Source: Rhipidocladum racemiflorum (lineage: Eukaryota; Streptophyta; Magnoliopsida; Poales; Poaceae). From it: 64,000 nucleotides of DNA. The notes beneath the pieces were generated by a model that ran no database searches, was not told the DNA's origin, and worked only from the letters and a program-made list of their open reading frames with translations. The DNA lies in contig CM070577.1 of the NCBI GenBank assembly GCA_036346355.1, forward strand, positions 15,065,666 through 15,129,665, in the 5' to 3' direction. Below, one piece after another: positions 22,299 to 34,224 of this stretch (positions within the stretch are counted from its first letter, which is position 1; every line of letters begins with the position of its first letter). The position numbers and the translations under genes are program-made.

Positions 22299-23333
22299 TA
22301 GGGCTGGAAACGAGCAGAGCTGAGCCCGGCTCGGCTCGGTGCGGCTCGGTCTAGTGGTGGGCCGAGCCAGGATCGGTTTGGCTCGAGGTCGGCTCGCGAG
22401 CCGGCTCGTTGGCTCGCCGAGCCAGGGCATTTTATCAGGAAATTAGCTAGGTGTAGTCTGCAGAAGCTGACTCCACCAATGATTGTAAACGGATTTTACT
22501 CCCCAGTGGGGATTGGCTTTTATTTGTACATTGTTCCTCAACTAGCCACAACGCCTAACACAACTTAATCCTATTCAAGTCCAAATACAAGCACACAAAT
22601 TGAAGATTACCTTTGCACAAGAAATAAACAGCACACCTTAATAACAATAATTGCAATCACACCAGTACACCACAAACTATAATAAAAAGCAATCCCATGA
22701 TGTATTTGTTGGTTGCAACCTGTAGCAACCAAATATGAATAATAAAAAGTTTAACTAAAAAATCAAGAAAAATGTACTAAAATCTACACTAACATTTGAT
22801 CCGATCCATATGTCTGCAAGGATTAACTATTTGAACCAATAGTCCAAGTGTCAAAGTCCAACATAAGTTTTGAACCTACAGCCACAAGTCAAAGAAGCTA
22901 TTTGAAATTAAACATTTATACAATAATTCATGTATTTGCAGCGAATAATATTAACTTACTAGTTACTACTAAATAATAGTAGTTACTTAGTTGCTCTCTA
23001 TCACACTTGTAGGAAATAGAATTGTCTCAACATCATCTTCATCATCTTTTTCTTAAAAATATAAATCATTAGTCATACCAAATTAATTCAAATCAAAACA
23101 GCCATGAATAAAAAAATGTAAGATGAACATACCACAAAAATTCCCTACGTGGGCTGGGCCGCCGAGCCAATTTGGCTCGCGAGCCAGCTCGGTGGTCGAG
23201 TCGAGCTGGCTCGGTGTTTCTGCGAGCCTGAAAAATAGGCTCGGCTCGGGCTCAGTCTGAGCCATGAGCCTGTGCAAGCCGAGCCAGGCTCGGGCGAGCC
23301 CGAGCTGAGCCACGAGCTTATTTTCCAGCCCTA
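22299..23333. mobile_element. hAT non-autonomous element, 1035 bp, with GGCTCG arrays
   Basis: Ends TAGGGCTGGAAA and TTTCCAGCCCTA with a perfect 8-bp duplication TCCCCATA (22291-22298 and 23334-23341). Both subterminal regions are packed with GGCTCG/CGAGCC hexamers, and the centre is AT-rich. The termini resemble the TAGGGATGGCAA element at 15913, but the subterminal word differs. Nested in LTR D. Confidence 0.92.
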
Positions 23334-23778
23334 TCCCCATAACTACATGCAAGTTCATCGCTTGCACCGTACAAGTCCATCCCATGTACGTCCGGTTATA
23401 ACATATCCTGTCCGTGTCTAAATCATAATTTTTATTTATATTTTTTACCAATATATCAATATCTTTTACTGCCATATCTAACCTTTTTAAATTTCATAAG
23501 GACTCAAGTCTACCATTTCTTCCCTTAGCTAAAGCATGGCTAAGCATATGTATTTAATACTTGATTATACCCATGTTTCATTTCATTGAATGATTAAACC
23601 TAGCCTAAGGTTTAATAAGGTTCCATGTCAATATAATGAAGGAAATCCTATAATTTAGGAGTGCAACTACCATTAACACAACATATCAACTTCACAGAAA
23701 CTACATGCATGCATAATAGTTTGATAAAACAAAATAGACAACGTAAAATATGGGATCAATATCAAGGAGGATGCTTGC

Positions 23779-23853
23779 TTGTTTGCTCTTCTTTGAGGTT
23801 GTTTTCGGGGTTGTAGTCAGGGTCGTTATTAACAGACTTCAAAACATCGTCAA
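23779..23853 (-). other. Putative acidic mini-exon in LTR D (75 bp)
   Basis: Acceptor CGTGTAG and GC-type donor ACAA|GCAAGC. Open in the shared phase, encoding an Asp/Asn/Glu-rich segment (VDDVLKSVNNDPDYNPENN). Part of the set described in the findings. Confidence 0.4.
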
Positions 23854-24888
23854 CTACACGTTTAAATGACAGGAACCGCGACAAAAGCAAATAACAACAA
23901 ATCAAATAGAATAAAAAGAAATTAGATGTAAATACCAAGTTAAAACTTATCAAGAAGAGCATAGTGATTTTGGGGTTTTCAAATTATTACTTGCATAACA
24001 ATTTCATTCGCATTTATCTTACCTGAGGCTCTTTTATGTTCACACTACTTTCATTCTTCGATTCCAAGAAGCTAAATTTATGTATTTTAGTATTTATAAT
24101 TTTAAATTCAATAAGCTAAGATTATTTGGATCCATTTATAATATTTCATCAGGTTCCCATATAGTGGTGTACATAAGTGAAGCGTAATGCATGAGTCCAA
24201 GCTTAAAGGAAAACGTTAGAGCTTATAAAGCCTAATATTTGTGTTACTGTTAAAAGACCTCAGTTTTGTGATATTCCATTAGATTAAGTTGCATTTTAAT
24301 ATTCCAAGGACTAAATGCATTAAAGGCTTATTGTCCACACTTTCCAACGATGCTGGGTTATGACCAAGTCTAAAAACAGAAAGCAAGATCTAACCATTTT
24401 TGCATGTACAGAAGCATCAACATTTTTAAATTAAGGTCCTAGGAATTGGTTCCACTAAATTTAAGTCACGTTTGCGAAAGTTATAACCTTTTAAACACTT
24501 GTATCTATTGAAATATAACTATGTTAGCGGTCATCAGAAATCAAGCCCAACTTCAAATGTTTTTACATATTTAGAAAGCTTGTAACCTAAGGATTCCAAT
24601 GAAGCTAGTTTCATCACATTTAGAGTTGATTTGCAAAAGTTTTACATTATGCAATTTCTAGGCCTAAAACATATATTTTTTTTATCATTTGTTGTACATT
24701 AATCAAAACTAAAATATTTTTTGTGTAATCATAATCTACATAATTTTACACGAATTTAGGAAGTTGTCACATCGAATTTGTAGCTTCCTAGTGAAAATTA
24801 TGAAGATTTGACTCATTGTGGACAAGATTAAATCCCTGGAAAATCGAAAAATGCTTTTTCCTTAAAGGAAAGCGTACTCCCCTAATTA

Positions 24889-25176
24889 GAGCATCTCCAA
24901 GAGAGGGCCCTAAAAATGAGCCTTAAATTTTAATTTAGGACCCCAACTAATTAGATTTAGGGCTCCAATGAAATATTCACTCCAGCAATTAGGCCCTAAA
25001 ACTCAATGAAGATAGGCTCAATCACGAGTTGCTAAATATAAATTTCTCTCCATGGCCGCCCTAAAACAATTTGATAAATTTTAACAATTTAGGGTCCTTG
25101 TTGGAGTTGATCTTTTCCCCTAAAAGCCCTATAATTCAAGTTAGGGCCATATTTAGGGCCTCTCTTGGAGATGCTC
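24889..25176. mobile_element. MITE with GAGCATCTCCAAGAG termini, 288 bp
   Basis: Inverted termini GAGCATCTCCAAGAGAGGGC and GGCCTCTCTTGGAGATGCTC flanked by TA on both sides. The interior has repeated TTTAGGGC words. The superfamily is unsettled: TA would suit Tc1/mariner, while TTA/TAA flanks would suit PIF/Harbinger. Nested in LTR D. Confidence 0.8.
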
Positions 25177-26879
25177 TAAAACATGCGATTAACAGCGGTT
25201 TATAACCGTCTGACAACCGGGCCCCACCGGTCAGCGGTCGCACACGCGTGTGCCTCTAACCGGCCGGGCCCGCTTGGTGGCGGCTCAGGGCAGAGCCGCA
25301 CGGGGGCTAGCTCGCTGGCGGCGGTACGGGTCTGGCAAGGCCTGGACGGGAGCTTGGGGAGTAAGAGGAGACGGGGATGCCGGGATGGACCTTGGGGAGA
25401 AGTCGGCCGGTGAAGATCGGCGACGAGTGGAGCTCGCGGCGGAGGAGACTGCCGTCAGAGAAGAAGGAGACAGCTCAACCTCAGTGGAGTGCACGATGAG
25501 CAGTAGGGAGCTAGGTGGAAATGATCCCGATGTCTCGGAGGAGCAGAGAGGTCGTAGTGGTTTGTCGGCGGTGGACCAGAGCCGAGGACGAACTGGCGAG
25601 CTATGGTGGCTGCCCGGTCGGTGCGATCTGAAAAGGAGCACGGTGAGGTGATTAGCAAGCACTCAAGGAGCTGGGGCTTCAATGAATTTGATGACTTCGG
25701 CTTGGAGCGAAGGCGGCTAGAGGGACAATGGCAAGGCTCGACGTCTTAAATGCACGGCAGGGCAGAGTCGGCGAGAGGTGCATGGTAGCTAGGCGGAGCC
25801 GGCGAGGCATGCCAGCACGCGGCCACATGGTGCGCGGGCTCTGAGCGTGCGCGCGGCTCGGTTCCCTCCTGTGCGGCAAGGGCAGAGAGAGGAGAGGGAA
25901 AGGGGAGACGACGACGGCGTGACGATTTGCGTGCGGTTGGTGCACGGCGAAGGCAGCGAGGCTCGATGGTGAGCTAATGGCGATACCCGGCATTACGTCG
26001 AGCGACCTCCGTGCGCACGGTAGCTCTGCCACAGCTCAAACACAGTGAATTCAGCTTGTCTTCTTGCACGTACCCATCATTTCATGGCTTAAATCGACCG
26101 AACAACTTCTGGAAATTTTTGCGTATGAAGAATTGAAGATTAACCTATGAAGTTTCAAACACACTTGAATTCATTCGGTTTGGAGGCGTGGTTTAAAAAT
26201 TAAAATTCATCAAAGTTGGTTGTTTTTTAGATTTTCTTGAATTTTAAAGCACTTGCATGCTGAGTAAAAAGTTAATAAAATTCATATTTATTCATCTTTT
26301 GAATTCTAGTATTTTATAAAATTATTTGCTATATTGAGTTGTTTGGTGATTTTACAAGTTTCTTTTGGAGGCTCAAGTTTGGGTGAGTTTTTTTTTCCCA
26401 AAGAATTTAAATTCTAAATTCAAGGAGTTTCAACTTAAGATCCAATAGTGCAATGAAAATCATGCTAAGCCACTTTATCAAACTTTCACATTTCTCAGGG
26501 TGTTACAATTTCTAATTGTTCCACTAATAGTTTTTGTTTTGTTCTATGTTGTAGGACTGTTCCTTCTAACACGGTTTCATTTCGCCATGAATGATGACAC
26601 ATCATTAAATTAACCAAAAACATCAACTGGTATTCAAGATACGAACTCCAGGTTATTAAATGCATCTCTTACTACGTTTAAAATTTCACTTAATTAAAAG
26701 GCCCGAGCTGTTACCCAGTTAAATTTATTATACCTGCATGCATGCGTCTCTGCACCTTCATAAGCTCTTCATCGACGAAGAGAGAGACACCCATGCAAAA
26801 CTCAGTTTAACACACACACAAACTGCCGTGCAAGAAGTCTCCGGCGAACTGAACACAACCGATCGATCGAGAACTCGAG

Positions 26880-27173
26880 ATGGGCCGCTTCGCCGTTGCC
26901 GTTGCCTTCTTCCTCGCGGCCACGCTGGCCATCTCGGTGGCGCACGCTGGCCGCACCTTGACGGAGGGGGGAAGGCCGCCATATGCAGCAGGGCGCACGC
27001 TGGCGGGAGTCGCAAGCAACTGGCCTTCTGGTCTGGAGCTCGGCGAACGAGTCTTCGCCGAGGCCGGCGGCCCTGCGGCCGTCGATGGAGCAGAGGGCGT
27101 CGCGCTTGTTCCTGGGAAGACCGGGGATCATAGCATCAACTGCTACGAGAAAATACCGATTTTTGGACCGTGA
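26880..27173 (+). CDS. Small secreted protein, 97 aa, function unknown (copy 2, intact)
   Basis: Single-exon frame starting ATGGGCCGC. A clear signal peptide (about residues 1-23, hydrophobic VAVAFFLAATLAISVAHA, cleavage near AHA|GR) is followed by a short, Gly/Ala-rich secreted part of about 74 residues with one Cys. The C-terminus ends NCYEKIPIFGP. There are no membrane segments after the signal and no family that I recognise. A secreted signalling-peptide precursor or a small cell-wall protein are both possible. The paralogous locus keeps recognisable coding remains, including SINCY. A 5' leader with ACACACAC and a 3' region with AATAAA (27260) are conserved between copies. The frame is intact but expression is unproven. 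Confidence 0.75.
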   Translation: MGRFAVAVAFFLAATLAISVAHAGRTLTEGGRPPYAAGRTLAGVASNWPSGLELGERVFAEAGGPAAVDGAEGVALVPGKTGDHSINCYEKIPIFGP

Positions 27174-27259
27174 TTGATTGTCGCCATGGATTACTAGCAT
27201 GCATATGTTGGGGCATTTGCTAGCTTGACGAGAGAGACGAACGACCTTCTCAAGCGTTG

Positions 27260-27265
27260 AATAAA
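27260..27265 (+). terminator. Polyadenylation signal AATAAA
   Basis: AATAAA 87 bases after the stop codon of the small secreted-protein gene. It is conserved in the copy 1 pseudogene at 18460-18465. Confidence 0.5.
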
Positions 27266-27445
27266 GGAACCCCTCCTTTTCACTATTCGTTTGCCTATAT
27301 TTTACTCGTTGTATCCTTTTCGCCGTCATAAGGGCGCTAAACTACCAAGAAAGTCCAAAATACAAAGAAACAATATCGATGTGGAAGTACGATAGGTTTA
27401 ACTAGTGCGTGCATGTTTGGTTCGTCGCATGCTATGCTCAAATTT

Positions 27446-28213
27446 CGCTACTACAGATATAGCCTTCAGTACCCGTTGACAACGGCCATCAGTACCGGGT
27501 TTTGAACCGGTACAGACCATCCGAAACTGATGCCCATTGGGCATCAGTACCGGTTCCACTAATCGGTACTAATAGGACTGATAAGCTACACGAAGATTTT
27601 TTATTTCCCAGTCCTATCAGTACCAGTTGGAGGCTCTAACCGGTACTGATAAGATACACGAAAATTTCTATTTCCCAAAAGGTCACTCATCCTACCACTC
27701 CCGCCCAAGCACGTACCAACCGGTACTGATGAGAACTTCACACTTCCCAAGTGATCATCCATCATAGTACTATTCTCGCCTAAGCACGCGTAACTTCAGA
27801 GTTTTTATATGATCTACGACTGTAGTGTTGGTATGAACATATTTGATTTATAATGCGCCCCCCTTCCCTTAACCTCACAGAGCACCCGAACACTGATTTA
27901 GTATTCTCTTACTCCGAACTAAGTCTTCAAATTTATCATGATTTGGAGATTCAAATAAGGCTGCTTAGTACCGGTTAGTTATACCAACCGGTACTAAGCA
28001 GCTGCTGGGTCGGGGGTAGAGCATCAATACTGGTTGGTCTCTCAAACCAGTACTGATGCAACTCATTAGTACCAGTTTGAGAGACCAACCGGTACTAATA
28101 GCACTATCAATACGAGTTCAATGAGACCAACCGGTACTAATAGCACTATCAATACGAGTTCAAATCCAACCGGTAGTGATGTGCCGGTACTGAAGCCTAG
28201 TTTTCTAGTAGTG
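27446..28213. mobile_element. CACTA non-autonomous element, 768 bp
   Basis: The right end, read on minus, is CACTACTAGAAAACTAGGC. The left end is CGCTACTACAGATATAGCC, a CACTA terminus with one change. A 3-bp duplication TTT lies on each side (27443-27445 and 28214-28216). Subterminal regions contain many copies of CCGGTACTRAT in both orientations, as expected for transposase-binding repeats. No coding region. Confidence 0.88.
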
Positions 28214-28238
28214 TTTAAGTCTGACTTTCTTTGATAGG

Positions 28239-31200
28239 TGTCGGGACCCCGAATTTGCAAATCCGGACCCTCTGTGTATTCAGCACTAGTCCAGGAACGC
28301 GCTAGTGCACACAGTCTTAACATTGGTAAATATCACAATCATACCATTCGATACTAATAAAGTACTTTTATTTAAATAACCAAACTGGTTACTCGACCTT
28401 ATGGTCAAGTCACAAATGTACGCCTCGCAGGGCGAAACTTATTAAGAGAGAAATAGTAGCAGCGGAAAATCAAATAACTTTGTGGCGCCATCCAGTATAC
28501 CACAGGCAACTGACTGGGCTCGCTCCCTAAGTAGACGGATCCTCTTGGAGCTCCTCCTCCAAAGCTGGTGTAGTCTCCTCTTCCACTGGTGTTGTATTGT
28601 GGCAAGGGTGAGTACTTGGTACTCAGCAAGTCATGCACAGAATGCAGCTAATATACTACATGCATGGCTTAATACAAAGGAGTGGCTCAAGGTATATTTG
28701 CAGTAAACAGCATTTGACAAGTAATATAAGTAGATTCGAAAGCAGTAGAAACAAGTAAAGCATAGATAACTTTTCAAGAAGTTTAACAAGCATCTTTCCC
28801 ATCCTAATCCACATTTCCATCAACATCATTATTAATCCAACCCAACCTTTCAAACCCAAGTTATTTTTGAGAAAGTCTAACCCTTGACTGTAATTCCCGA
28901 GCGATGTCAAATACCGTGGACACGGCTATTCGAATAGATTGTACACTCTGCAGAGGTTATGCACTTTACCCACAAGATACAGTCAAACACCACAAAGGCG
29001 AGTTCCCGTAACAAAGTCTTTCGGAAACCTCTAACAATACAAGTGGTCCTCCCCGGTTATTGCACACTAACCCTTCCCTTAGCTATGGCGAAGTCTAGGC
29101 CAATCAACCGTTAGATGGGTACCTGGCCTCAGCCCCGGTACGCTCCCCCGTACAACTTACACAAAGGGTGTAGTTGACCTCCTGAGGTCCCACAAGTACG
29201 TTATTAGCAACTTAGTCAACTAGGTCCGTCCCATTCTGAGACATGTGGTTGCACGTTAGACCCAGTTCAAAGGCTTGCAAGGTTAAGTCCTTAGGGTGAC
29301 CAGGCAAGACTACCCAAGAACCAAATCAACATCCCCAATGCCACAACCGGCCCACTGATTACTCTTGCCACATGCCCTGGCCGAAAAACTATTTATCAAA
29401 CCCCAGTTGATTACCATGCACCACGTGCCATCAACATCACATGATACCTTTCCAAAACAGGTTCAATATATCATTAAGTCAATATTAACATTTGATTATC
29501 CAAAATCATGAGCACGTAGCAGGTCTAAGCAGTATACTACAACGGTCTAAAACCCATGTTGGCAATTTAATAATGTCCAACTAGTAATCCACAACTAGGG
29601 TGACAAGGGTCATGGCACATATTTAAATAATCAAGGTGTCATACAGCAAATTGGTATTTATCTAATCCCCCATATTTAAATAAAGTATTTTCTAATTGAA
29701 CTAGCATGCAATAGGTCAAATCAAAATAGATTTCAAAATAGGATCAACATGGTCAAAGCACAACTTGCCTTCAAAAAGTAATTGTTCTTGGTCTTGAGTT
29801 GGATCCTGAGTCAATACTTCTCCTTCGAATCCTTCCGGCACTTCAACGTCTACTCGTAAAGCGTGCAAATAGCAATACACGAATAAACAATAGGCAAAAA
29901 GTGTCCAAACATCCAAATAAAATCCATAAACAGAGAGAACATAATTTTATGAATTTTTAGAAACTGGAATTGTCAAATTTGGAGTTAAAATGCAAAAGTT
30001 ATGATTATTTAAAGTTTAAATAATCAATTAAATAATTTTACAGAGAAAAACTTTAGTCCAAAAATTAAATAAATTTCATATTTAGGTAGATCTCAATTTT
30101 ATACAAATTTAGAAATTTGAATCACTCAAATCGGAGTTGAAGCATAAAAGTTATAAGCGTTTGAAGTTTGAATCAAAATTTGAAATCATTATTCCGAATT
30201 AATAAATCATTTTCTTTTCGAAATTAATTATTGCGTCGGCAGGACACGTGGCAGCTGGATTGGTCTGCGGCGTCGGCCGGCCCATGGACTCGGTCCACGC
30301 CGGCTCGGGTCTCACAGTGGACTCGGTCCACGGCTCCTCGTGTCAGCGGACAGTGGGTCCCCCGCCGGGTAGCGTCCTGGCGTCGGCGGGTTCAGCCACG
30401 ACATTGACAGTGGGACCCTGGCGTCATTCTTGGCGTCGGCGCTCGGCTGGGACACGGCCCGTGACATCTTGAGCCCGCCATGGCGTCGGCGTGGCGTCAT
30501 GGTGCGATTAAGCCGCCGGCCGACATGCGAGCCCGCGTGTCGGCGTCACACGCGCCAGCGTGGGCGGCCATGCGCGGTCGGCCTTCCTGAACATGTGGCG
30601 CAATCTCGGCCGTTGATTTGAATTTCAACGGCCCAGATTAGATCTGAGTCTCACGCGTTTGGGTTAACGCGTTTGATCTGGACCGTTGGATCTAGATCCA
30701 ACGGTCGAGATTGGATCTGAGATTTTTGGACGGGATCTCACCGTCGGGTGACGTGGCGAAATCTGGGACGTGGGATCTTGATCGGACGGCTGAGAAGCTT
30801 CGAGCGACGACGATGGCGTCTTGGCGAGCTGGTGGCGGGCCGAGGGGCAGCGACACGAACGCGGCGTCTGCGGGCTTCTCCGGCGAGGTGAGAGGTCCCT
30901 TCGGGTGCGTCTCGTCGCGGTGAGTCCGGATCTGGGGTCAACGGCGGCGGGGGACGACGGACGGTGGCGGAACGAAGCAAAAACCGCGGCGGAGGAGTGC
31001 TACAACTCCGGCGAGCGATTGCGGGCGCGTCAGGGGCACTGCGGCGGCGACGGCTAGGGCAACGGCTGCGCAAGGTCAAGGTGATCCTCGGGGTGTGATC
31101 CGGGCATTAAATAGCCTCGGCTTCCGCGCGGAAAACGGAAACCTAATTCCTCACGGCGGCGGAGTCCGGCTCGGACTCGGGCAGAGACGACGACGGAGGA

Positions 31201-31712
31201 CCGTCCACGTGGCGTGATCAACGGCCACGATTGGCTCGGCGCGCACGGATCCGGATCGGATCCGATCGAACAGTGCGGCGTGATTTCGGCCGTTGGATCT
31301 CGATCCGACGGTCCACAATGGTTAGGGTTTGGATGCGGTTCGACCGAATCACGTGGCTCGGGTCGGACTCGAGTCCGACTCGGGTTCCGACTCGGTCGGA
31401 TGAATAGTACTTGACCCAACTCGAATTTCCGGCGATTTAATAATTAAAATAATTCCCAGTAATTCATTTAATTCATTAAAAATAGCAAAAGACTCAGAAA
31501 AATTCCAGAAAAATTCTAGAAAATATTTTAGGGTATTTGGGACTTAAATAAAATATGTCCAACAAAACTTTATTTGCAAAATTAAATTCTTTAATTATTT
31601 TAAAATGGAATAAATTCCAATAAATCCAAATAAATTCCAGAAAATTCCAAAAATTCACCAAAGTGCCAAATCACATATGAATTTAAGGAAAGCAAAATTT
31701 TGGGGTATTACA
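28239..31712 (-). repeat. 3' LTR of the large gypsy element (3474 bp)
   Basis: On + it runs TGTCGGGACCCCG to GGGGTATTACA. It aligns along its length with 37408-40921. It contains the mini-exon at 29849-29769 and the GTGGGTAAAG / CTCTGCAGAG block at about 28979-28943. GC-rich and AT-rich domains alternate. Confidence 0.93.
29769..29849 (-). other. Putative acidic mini-exon in the 3' LTR (81 bp)
   Basis: Acceptor CGAGTAG, GC-type donor GAAG|GCAAGT, open in the shared phase. Encodes an acidic stretch including VEVPEGFEGE and QDPTQDQEQ. Same length as the exon in LTR A. Confidence 0.5.
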
Positions 31713-31726
31713 AACCTCCCCCCCTT
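31713..31726 (-). other. Polypurine tract
   Basis: AAGGGGGGGAGGTT on minus lies directly against the 3' LTR, as required for plus-strand priming in reverse transcription. Confidence 0.85.
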
Positions 31727-31748
31727 AATATAATCTCGTCCCCGAGAT

Positions 31749-32477
31749 TCAGGGCTTACTACAGAATAGGTTTGGAAACTCTTTCTTCAAATCCTCTTCG
31801 CGCTCCCAAGTCGCTTCGCTCTCTGCATGGTTGCTCCACTGAATTCTACAGAAGCGGGTTGACTTATTTCTAGTCTCTCGATCCATGGTGTCTAAAATCT
31901 TCACGGGATACTCCTTGTAAGTCAAATCTTCTTGCAACTCAATTGACTCTAGCGGCGTCTGTTCCTCAGGTACTCGGAGACACTTCTTCAACTGGGACAC
32001 ATGGAATACGTCATGCACTCCTGCTAACGACTGCGGCAACTCCAGCTGATAAGCAACTTCGCCTCTGCGGCTCAAAATCTTAAATGGTCCAACATAACGG
32101 GGTGCGAGTTTCCCTTTGGCATGGAACCTCTTAACTCCCCTGAGAGGCGTAACTCTGAGGTATACAAAGTCTTCCGGTTCAAAACTCAAATCCCGGCGAC
32201 GATTGTCAGCATAACTCTTCTGTCGTGATTGGGCTATCTTCAACCTTTCCCTGATCACGGCAATCTGCTCTTCAGCCTCTTGAAGAATATCAGGCCCGAA
32301 GACACGGCGCTCACCGGTCTCATTCCAATTCAATGGCGTCCGACAGGGTCGACCATACAGTGCCTCAAAAGGTGACATCTGTAAACTAGCTTGGTAACTA
32401 TTGTTGTAACTAAACTCAGCATACGGCAAACTCTTATCCCAAGAGGTAGCATAAGCCAATGCACACGCTCTTAGCAT
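31749..32477 (-). pseudogene. Gypsy integrase C-terminal part with chromodomain
   Basis: Contains the GPY/F region (YVGPFKIL), the HDVFHVSQLKK motif and a final segment of about 50 residues (CRIQWSNH, ATWEREEDL, FPNLF) typical of the chromodomain of Tekay-type chromoviruses. That domain directs integration to particular chromatin. It is separated from the integrase core by an in-frame stop near 32510. Confidence 0.88.
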
Positions 32478-32507
32478 ATCTTCCAGAATCTGATTGACTC
32501 TTTCGGT

Positions 32508-33092
32508 CTATCCATCCGTCTGTGGATGATAAGCTGTGCTGAAGTTCAAACGGGTTCCCATGGCTTCATGCAACTTATTCCAAAACCTTGAGGTAAATTG
32601 GGTACCTCTGTCTGATACAATCCTCTTTGGCACTCCGTGCAAACAGACGATCCTGGTCATATATAACTCTGCTAACTTATCCCCCGAGTAAGTGGTCTTC
32701 ACGGGGATAAAATGAGCTACTTTGGTCAAGCGATCCACTATAACCCATATGGAGTCATAACCTCCTTGAGTCTTAGGCAAACCGGTAATGAAATCCATTC
32801 CGATTTCCTCCCACTTCCACTCAGGTATTTTCAGCGGTTGTAGCAATCCTGCTGGTCTCTGATGCATTGCCTTGACTCTCTGGCATACGTCGCACAATGC
32901 AACATGCTCGGCTACTTCACGCTTCATGCTTGGCCACCAGAATCTTTCCTTTAAATCCTGATACATTTTGGCGCTTCCAGGATGAATTGAGTACTTGGAG
33001 TCATGAGCTTCTTCCAAAATCAGTTGCTTTAACTCCTTCTTGTTAGGCACACAAATCCGATCCTTCATCCATAACGTGCCTTGCTCATCCAA
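32508..33092 (-). pseudogene. Gypsy integrase, zinc-binding and catalytic core
   Basis: Shows the HHCC region ending CDVCQRVK and the catalytic core with GMDFITGLP (first Asp) and the SDRGTQFTS (second Asp) motif. The frame runs to a stop at HPQTDG, just before the catalytic Glu region. Part of the same minus-strand polyprotein. Non-functional as it stands. Confidence 0.9.
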
Positions 33093-33156
33093 CTTGAAGT
33101 CCTCTGCCTTGCCTTCCTCCTTGATGAACTTAATCCTACGGATCTTGTCATCATCC

Positions 33157-33927
33157 TTACATCCTTCCGGATCGATCCTCTAGGGTAGGCTTTACTTCTA
33201 ATGCGGCCAAGAATCCGCTAGGTACCACCTCAATCTTCATTTTCTGAAAATCCTCACATAACTCATCCTGACTTGTGGCTAGCAACGTACTCACGGTATG
33301 GCTTTTCCGACTCAGAGCATCGGCAACTACGTTTGCCTTTCCTGGATGGTAATGGATTCCAACATTGTAGTCCTTAATCAACTCTAACCATCTCCTCTGC
33401 CTCATGTTCAGATCCGACTGGGTGAATATGTACTTAAGGCTCTTATGATCCGTATACACTTCACATCTGTTTCCAATCAGATAGTGACGCCATATCTTCA
33501 AGGCATGCACTACGGCAGCTAACTCTAGGTCATGCGTCGGATAATTTTCCTCATGCGGCCTCAACTGCCTTGATGCATAAGCGACGACCTTTCCATTCTG
33601 CATCAGCACACATCCAAGTCCCTGGCGCGATGCGTCACAATAAATATCAAAGCTTTGATTAACATCCGGTAGAACTAACACCGGCGCTGTTGTCAAGCGC
33701 TTCTTCAGCTCCTGAAATCCTTTCTCACATTCTGGCGTCCATGCAAACTTCTTCTCCTTTTTCAGCAATTGCGTAAGAGGTTTCGCAATTGTCGAAAAGC
33801 CTTCAATGAAACGACGGTAGTATCCTGCCATTCCAAGGAAACTCCGGATCTGGGTCACGATCTTGGTGCTCCCAATGTAACATGCTTCTACTTTGCTTGG
33901 ATCTACTGGCGACTCATTCATGGTCAT
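33157..33927 (-). pseudogene. Gypsy RT connection and RNase H
   Basis: RT thumb/connection (FLGMAGYYRRFI, KPLTQLLKK) followed by RNase H with YCDASRQGLGCVL, YASRQLRPHE, TDHKSLKYIF and the VADALSRK end. It is offset in frame from the RT palm fragment to its right, and a further frameshift or stop near 33160 cuts it off from integrase. Confidence 0.9.
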
Positions 33928-34195
33928 TACATGTCCAAGAAATTCTACCTTGTCCTTCCAAAATCACACTTACTTGAACTTGGCGAAGAGTTGCTTTGTT
34001 CCTCAGCTTTTCCAAAACTCGCCTCAAGTGTTCGGCATGTTCATCCTCTGTCTTGGAGTAGATTAGGATATCATCTATGAACACGACAACAAACTTGTCC
34101 AAATATTCCATGAACACCTTATTCATCATTTTCATGAAATATCTTTGGCGCGTTAAATCGATCCAAAGGACATAGCGTAAACTCGTAATGTCCAT
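33914..34195 (-). pseudogene. Gypsy RT palm fragment
   Basis: Carries the catalytic FIDDILIYSK box and the following EHLRRVLEKL helix. The preceding FGL(T)NAP region near 34150-34195 is badly scrambled by short changes, so reverse transcriptase is not intact. Confidence 0.85.
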
Positions 34196-34224
34196 ATCTT
34201 GGCGAGAATGCGATCTTGAATATC

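Larger units (their letters stand above)
21100..26507 (-). mobile_element. Gypsy chromovirus-type LTR D with two nested elements
   Basis: On minus it starts TGTAACACCCTGAG at 26507 and runs to about 21100. It carries a mini-exon (23853-23779) and a GTGGGTAAAG block (about 21855-21826). Without the nested hAT element and MITE it is about 4.1 kb. No gag-pol is present. The left end is approximate (near CGGATCCTCC, 21103) and no target duplication is confirmed. It separates the upstream part of duplicated copy 2 from its gene. Confidence 0.65.

Noticed and set aside
25183..25651. Plus- and minus-strand frames near 25.2-25.7 kb
   Set aside because: GC-rich leader part of LTR D. No start context or protein similarity.
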